Part shown: in pieces, positions 6,339 to 7,974 of the stretch | Layout of the letters: every line of letters begins with the position of its first letter | Position numbering within the stretch: position 1 is the first letter of the stretch | NCBI GenBank assembly: GCA_017467985.1 | Contig: JAFUJY010000183.1 | Coordinates: 1-7,974, forward strand | Origin: Bacillota bacterium | Lineage (GTDB): Bacteria; Bacillota; Clostridia; Lachnospirales; Bianqueaceae | Length of the DNA: 7,974 nt | Direction: 5' to 3' | Made by a program: the position numbers and the translations under genes | Notes under the pieces: model-generated | Database searches by the model: none | Seen by the model: the letters and a program-made list of their open reading frames with translations, nothing else | What the model was told of the DNA's origin: nothing

Positions 6339-6352
6339 CGAACGGATGTTCT
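6339..6352. promoter_or_regulatory. LexA/DinR operator (SOS box)
   Basis: CGAACGGATGTTCT matches the Bacillus-type LexA (DinR) consensus CGAAC-RNRY-GTTYC at 13 of 14 positions. Only the last base differs (T for C). The half-sites CGAAC and GTTC are intact with the required 4-nt centre. It starts 8 bp after the -10 TATAAT and so overlaps the predicted transcription start, the typical place for a LexA block. The consensus is recalled from Bacillus subtilis work. Binding in this organism is inferred. Confidence 0.75.
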
Positions 6353-6417
6353 TGTTTTTGGCAAGGTAAAAGGGTTGCATTTGTTTGTAAAACGGGGTAT
6401 AATAAGGGGGAAGAAAA

Positions 6418-7326
6418 GTGAATAAATTGGCAGAAGAACTGGAACTGTACAGAAATCCGCAGTTGGATGAAGCTTGTAAGAATTTATTTAAGTATAAGCC
6501 GATTTTGGCGAGAATATTAAAGGAATGTGTTCCGGAATATGAATACTCCACCATTTCAGAAATTGAAAGCTATATTCAGGAGACTGAAAAGAATGTTCCG
6601 CTTTTTAGAGGACAAAGTCTTGATAAGATTGCAGGACTCAACACAGAGAGTGGCAGGCGAAGTTTTGATATACGTTTTAATGCATTGAGTCCAGATGGTG
6701 ATGGATATAATAAGATTTTGTTGGATTTAGAGGTACAGAATCGATATTCGACAGGCTATTCATTGGTGACACGGGGAATTTTCTATGGAGCACGTATGAT
6801 TTCTGACCAGGATGGAGTTGAGTTTGAGTCCCAGAATTATGGTCAGCTAAAAAAAGTATATTCCATTTGGATTGCAACAGATCCTGCGGAAAGCGTTCGA
6901 AATTGTATAAACCGCTATAAGATGGAAGAGGAACAGGTTATTGGAGAGATGGTGTTAGAGCGGCAGGATTATGATAAGATTGCCGTGGTGTTAATTAATC
7001 TCGGAGAAAAAGCGCAGGGCGGAATTTTGCGAATGTTGGAAGTTTTATTGTCTAAGGAACGTTCGTTGGAGAGTAGGAAAGAGATCCTGGAACAGGAATT
7101 TATGATTCCTATGAATAGTCAGATGAAGGAGGGACTGGAAGAGATGTGTAATTATAGTACTGGTGTATATTTAGATGGACATACAAAAGGAAGTCAGGGA
7201 GCAAGAGTAGAGTCTATTTTAAATGTGATGTCTTCTTTATCGTGTGATATTCAAAAAGCAATGGATATCTTAAAAATTCCAGTAGAGGAACAGGAGACAT
7301 ATCGTAAGCTTGTGCAAGGAAAATAA
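6418..7326 (+). CDS. Rpn-like PD-(D/E)XK nuclease family protein ('putative transposase')
   Basis: This 302-residue protein belongs with the clostridial PD-(D/E)XK nuclease family usually labelled transposase or recombination-promoting nuclease (Rpn). The N-terminus (LDEACKNLFKYKPILARILK, 16-35, then CVPEY) is typical. The nuclease core reads SFDIRFNAL (82-90, Asp84), then LDLEVQN (102-108) with the Glu105-x-Gln107 signature. RGIFYGARMI (119-128) and YGQLKKVYSIWI (141-152) follow, the other conserved blocks. E. coli Rpn relatives are DNA endonucleases that promote RecA-independent recombination. Activity here is inferred. The GTG start is preceded by AAGGGGG, 7 nt upstream. Base composition is distinctly AT-rich (64 of 180 G+C counted over 6421-6600) compared with neighbours, suggesting acquisition by transfer. 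It has its own promoter and a LexA-type operator, and is followed 2 nt later by ogt. No inverted repeats or target duplications were seen. Confidence 0.85.
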   Translation: MNKLAEELELYRNPQLDEACKNLFKYKPILARILKECVPEYEYSTISEIESYIQETEKNVPLFRGQSLDKIAGLNTESGRRSFDIRFNALSPDGDGYNKILLDLEVQNRYSTGYSLVTRGIFYGARMISDQDGVEFESQNYGQLKKVYSIWIATDPAESVRNCINRYKMEEEQVIGEMVLERQDYDKIAVVLINLGEKAQGGILRMLEVLLSKERSLESRKEILEQEFMIPMNSQMKEGLEEMCNYSTGVYLDGHTKGSQGARVESILNVMSSLSCDIQKAMDILKIPVEEQETYRKLVQGK

Positions 7327-7328
7327 TC

Positions 7329-7778
7329 ATGAACTGTGCATATTATAACACTTCCTTTGGGCTGTTCAAGATAGTGGAAAGTGATGGTGCCATTGTTGCC
7401 ATTGACTATGTTCAGGAGGCGAGGATCTCAGAACCATCCTCGTTGACCGATCTTGCGGCGGTTCAATTGGAAGAATATTTTCAAGGAGTTCGACAAGGGT
7501 TTGAACTCCCTTTGAATCCTCAGGGAACAGAGTTTCAAAAGAAAGTCTGGCAGGCATTATGTGAGATCCCTTACGCTCAGGTGCGTACATATGGACAAAT
7601 TGCGGCTGCAGTAGATTGTCCCAAGGGGGCGCGGGCAGTAGGGATGGCCTGTCATCACAACCCGGTGATGATTGTGATTCCCTGTCACCGTGTGGTAGGA
7701 GCCAATGGTCAGCTGACGGGATACGCCGGCGGTCTGAACATAAAAAAACGCCTTCTGGAAATCGAAGGCCAATTATAG
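7329..7778 (+). CDS. ogt: Methylated-DNA--[protein]-cysteine S-methyltransferase
   Basis: This is a suicide repair protein that moves methyl groups from O6-methylguanine (and O4-methylthymine) to its own cysteine. The 149-residue length is normal for the Ogt type without an Ada regulatory domain. The DNA-binding domain is complete: FQKKVWQALCEIPYAQVRTYGQIA (69-92) with the helix-turn-helix, ARAVGMACHHNP (101-112) with the Arg finger, and the acceptor site IPCHRVVG (117-124) with Cys119. NGQLTGYAGG closes the pocket and GGLNIKKRLLEIEG ends the fold. The N-terminal domain is short but present. The ATG lies 2 nt after the nuclease stop, with AAGGA 8 nt upstream inside the end of that gene, so it should be co-transcribed with it and would fall under the same LexA-type operator. 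The symbol follows the common ogt usage. Confidence 0.95.
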   Translation: MNCAYYNTSFGLFKIVESDGAIVAIDYVQEARISEPSSLTDLAAVQLEEYFQGVRQGFELPLNPQGTEFQKKVWQALCEIPYAQVRTYGQIAAAVDCPKGARAVGMACHHNPVMIVIPCHRVVGANGQLTGYAGGLNIKKRLLEIEGQL

Positions 7779-7790
7779 GAGGAAGGTACG

Positions 7791-7974
7791 ATGTTAAATA
7801 ATTTGACAACTCAAAAGGACATTCGTAGTTTTTCTGTTTGTCCTGAGAATCTGACCGGTGAGAAGGGCGGCGGTGGCAAGGCATTAGTTGGAGAAGGCAG
7901 TGCCTCTGCAGCGGCCCGTACTTTGGGACAGGGCTGGAAGGTGAATCCCTATTTGGTATTAGAAGGGGGAAAGA
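7791..7974 (+). CDS. GH172 / DUF2961-family glycoside hydrolase, N-terminal part (3' end outside window)
   Basis: Sixty-one codons are visible and the frame is open to the window edge. The N-terminus has the start pattern of DUF2961 proteins: RSFSVCPENLTGEKGGGG (12-29), then a small-residue helix GSASAAARTLGQGWKVNPY (36-54). DUF2961 is now glycoside hydrolase family 172, whose studied members include difructose dianhydride I synthase/hydrolase and alpha-D-arabinofuranosidases. The catalytic residues lie beyond the window, so substrate cannot be judged. The ATG has a strong AGGAGG (7777-7782, overlapping the ogt stop) with 8-nt spacing. The gap to ogt is 12 nt with no terminator visible, so it is probably on the same transcript, or at least receives read-through. 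Confidence 0.8.
   Translation, partial: MLNNLTTQKDIRSFSVCPENLTGEKGGGGKALVGEGSASAAARTLGQGWKVNPYLVLEGGK

Noticed and set aside
6375..6403. Second promoter candidate TTGCAT-17-TATAAT just upstream of the nuclease gene
   Set aside because: The -35 matches only 3 of 6 bases and transcription would start near 6410, at the end of the ribosome site, giving an almost leaderless message. The upstream extended -10 promoter explains the gene better.
6418..7326. Insertion sequence with ends
   Set aside because: Although the family is often labelled transposase, I saw no terminal inverted repeats or flanking direct repeats around the gene, so it is annotated as a nuclease gene and not a mobile element.
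7366..7884. Minus-strand open frame of 172 codons opposite ogt
   Set aside because: It lies antisense to the ogt catalytic domain and the GH172 start, and its translation shows no recognisable domain.
1..7974. CRISPR array, tRNA or rRNA genes
   Set aside because: No regularly spaced repeats and no tRNA-like cloverleaf or rRNA-like conserved segments were seen on either strand.

Overview
The window looks like the chromosome of a Gram-positive anaerobe of the Clostridia (Bacillota), probably a gut member of the Oscillospiraceae/Lachnospiraceae type. This is inferred from strong AGGAGG ribosome sites, tightly packed operons, a Gram-positive type LexA (DinR) operator, a clostridial-type Rpn/PD-(D/E)XK 'transposase' protein and several plant-glycan hydrolase families. 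No species is named because the sequence alone does not fix it.

Layout. At the left edge (1-857, + strand) the C-terminal end of a probable CehA-like PHP metallohydrolase is followed closely by mscL, which ends at a bidirectional hairpin terminator (866-903). Converging on it is a four-gene minus-strand operon (4200 down to 907): pgsA, an unrecognised protein with a possible nuclease core and a possible C-terminal winged helix, a small PHP-domain hydrolase, and a GH27 glycoside hydrolase. These genes overlap by 4 nt or are separated by 3-4 nt. The operon is driven by a promoter in 4229-4260. Back to back with it is a clean sigma-A promoter (4280-4308) for two tandem, overlapping aldose-1-epimerase-like paralogues on the + strand (4338-6192), closed by a long-stem terminator (6197-6263).

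The right side starts a new unit. A strong extended -10 promoter (6303-6330) is followed, at the expected transcription start, by a 13-of-14 match to the Gram-positive LexA box (6339-6352). It leads into an AT-rich Rpn-like PD-(D/E)XK nuclease gene, then (2 nt later) an O6-methylguanine-DNA methyltransferase gene, then (12 nt later) the start of a GH172/DUF2961 hydrolase that runs off the window.

How the genes fit together. The sugar side (GH27, two epimerases, GH172) suggests release and mutarotation of galactose- or arabinose-like sugars. The GH27 carries Ile where alpha-galactosidases have the second Asp of the galactose-binding Asp-Asp pair, so a pentopyranose substrate is possible. The most interesting part is the apparently LexA-controlled nuclease plus alkyltransferase pair, which reads as a candidate DNA-damage-inducible operon. 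PgsA (phospholipid synthesis) and MscL (osmotic safety valve) are housekeeping membrane genes.
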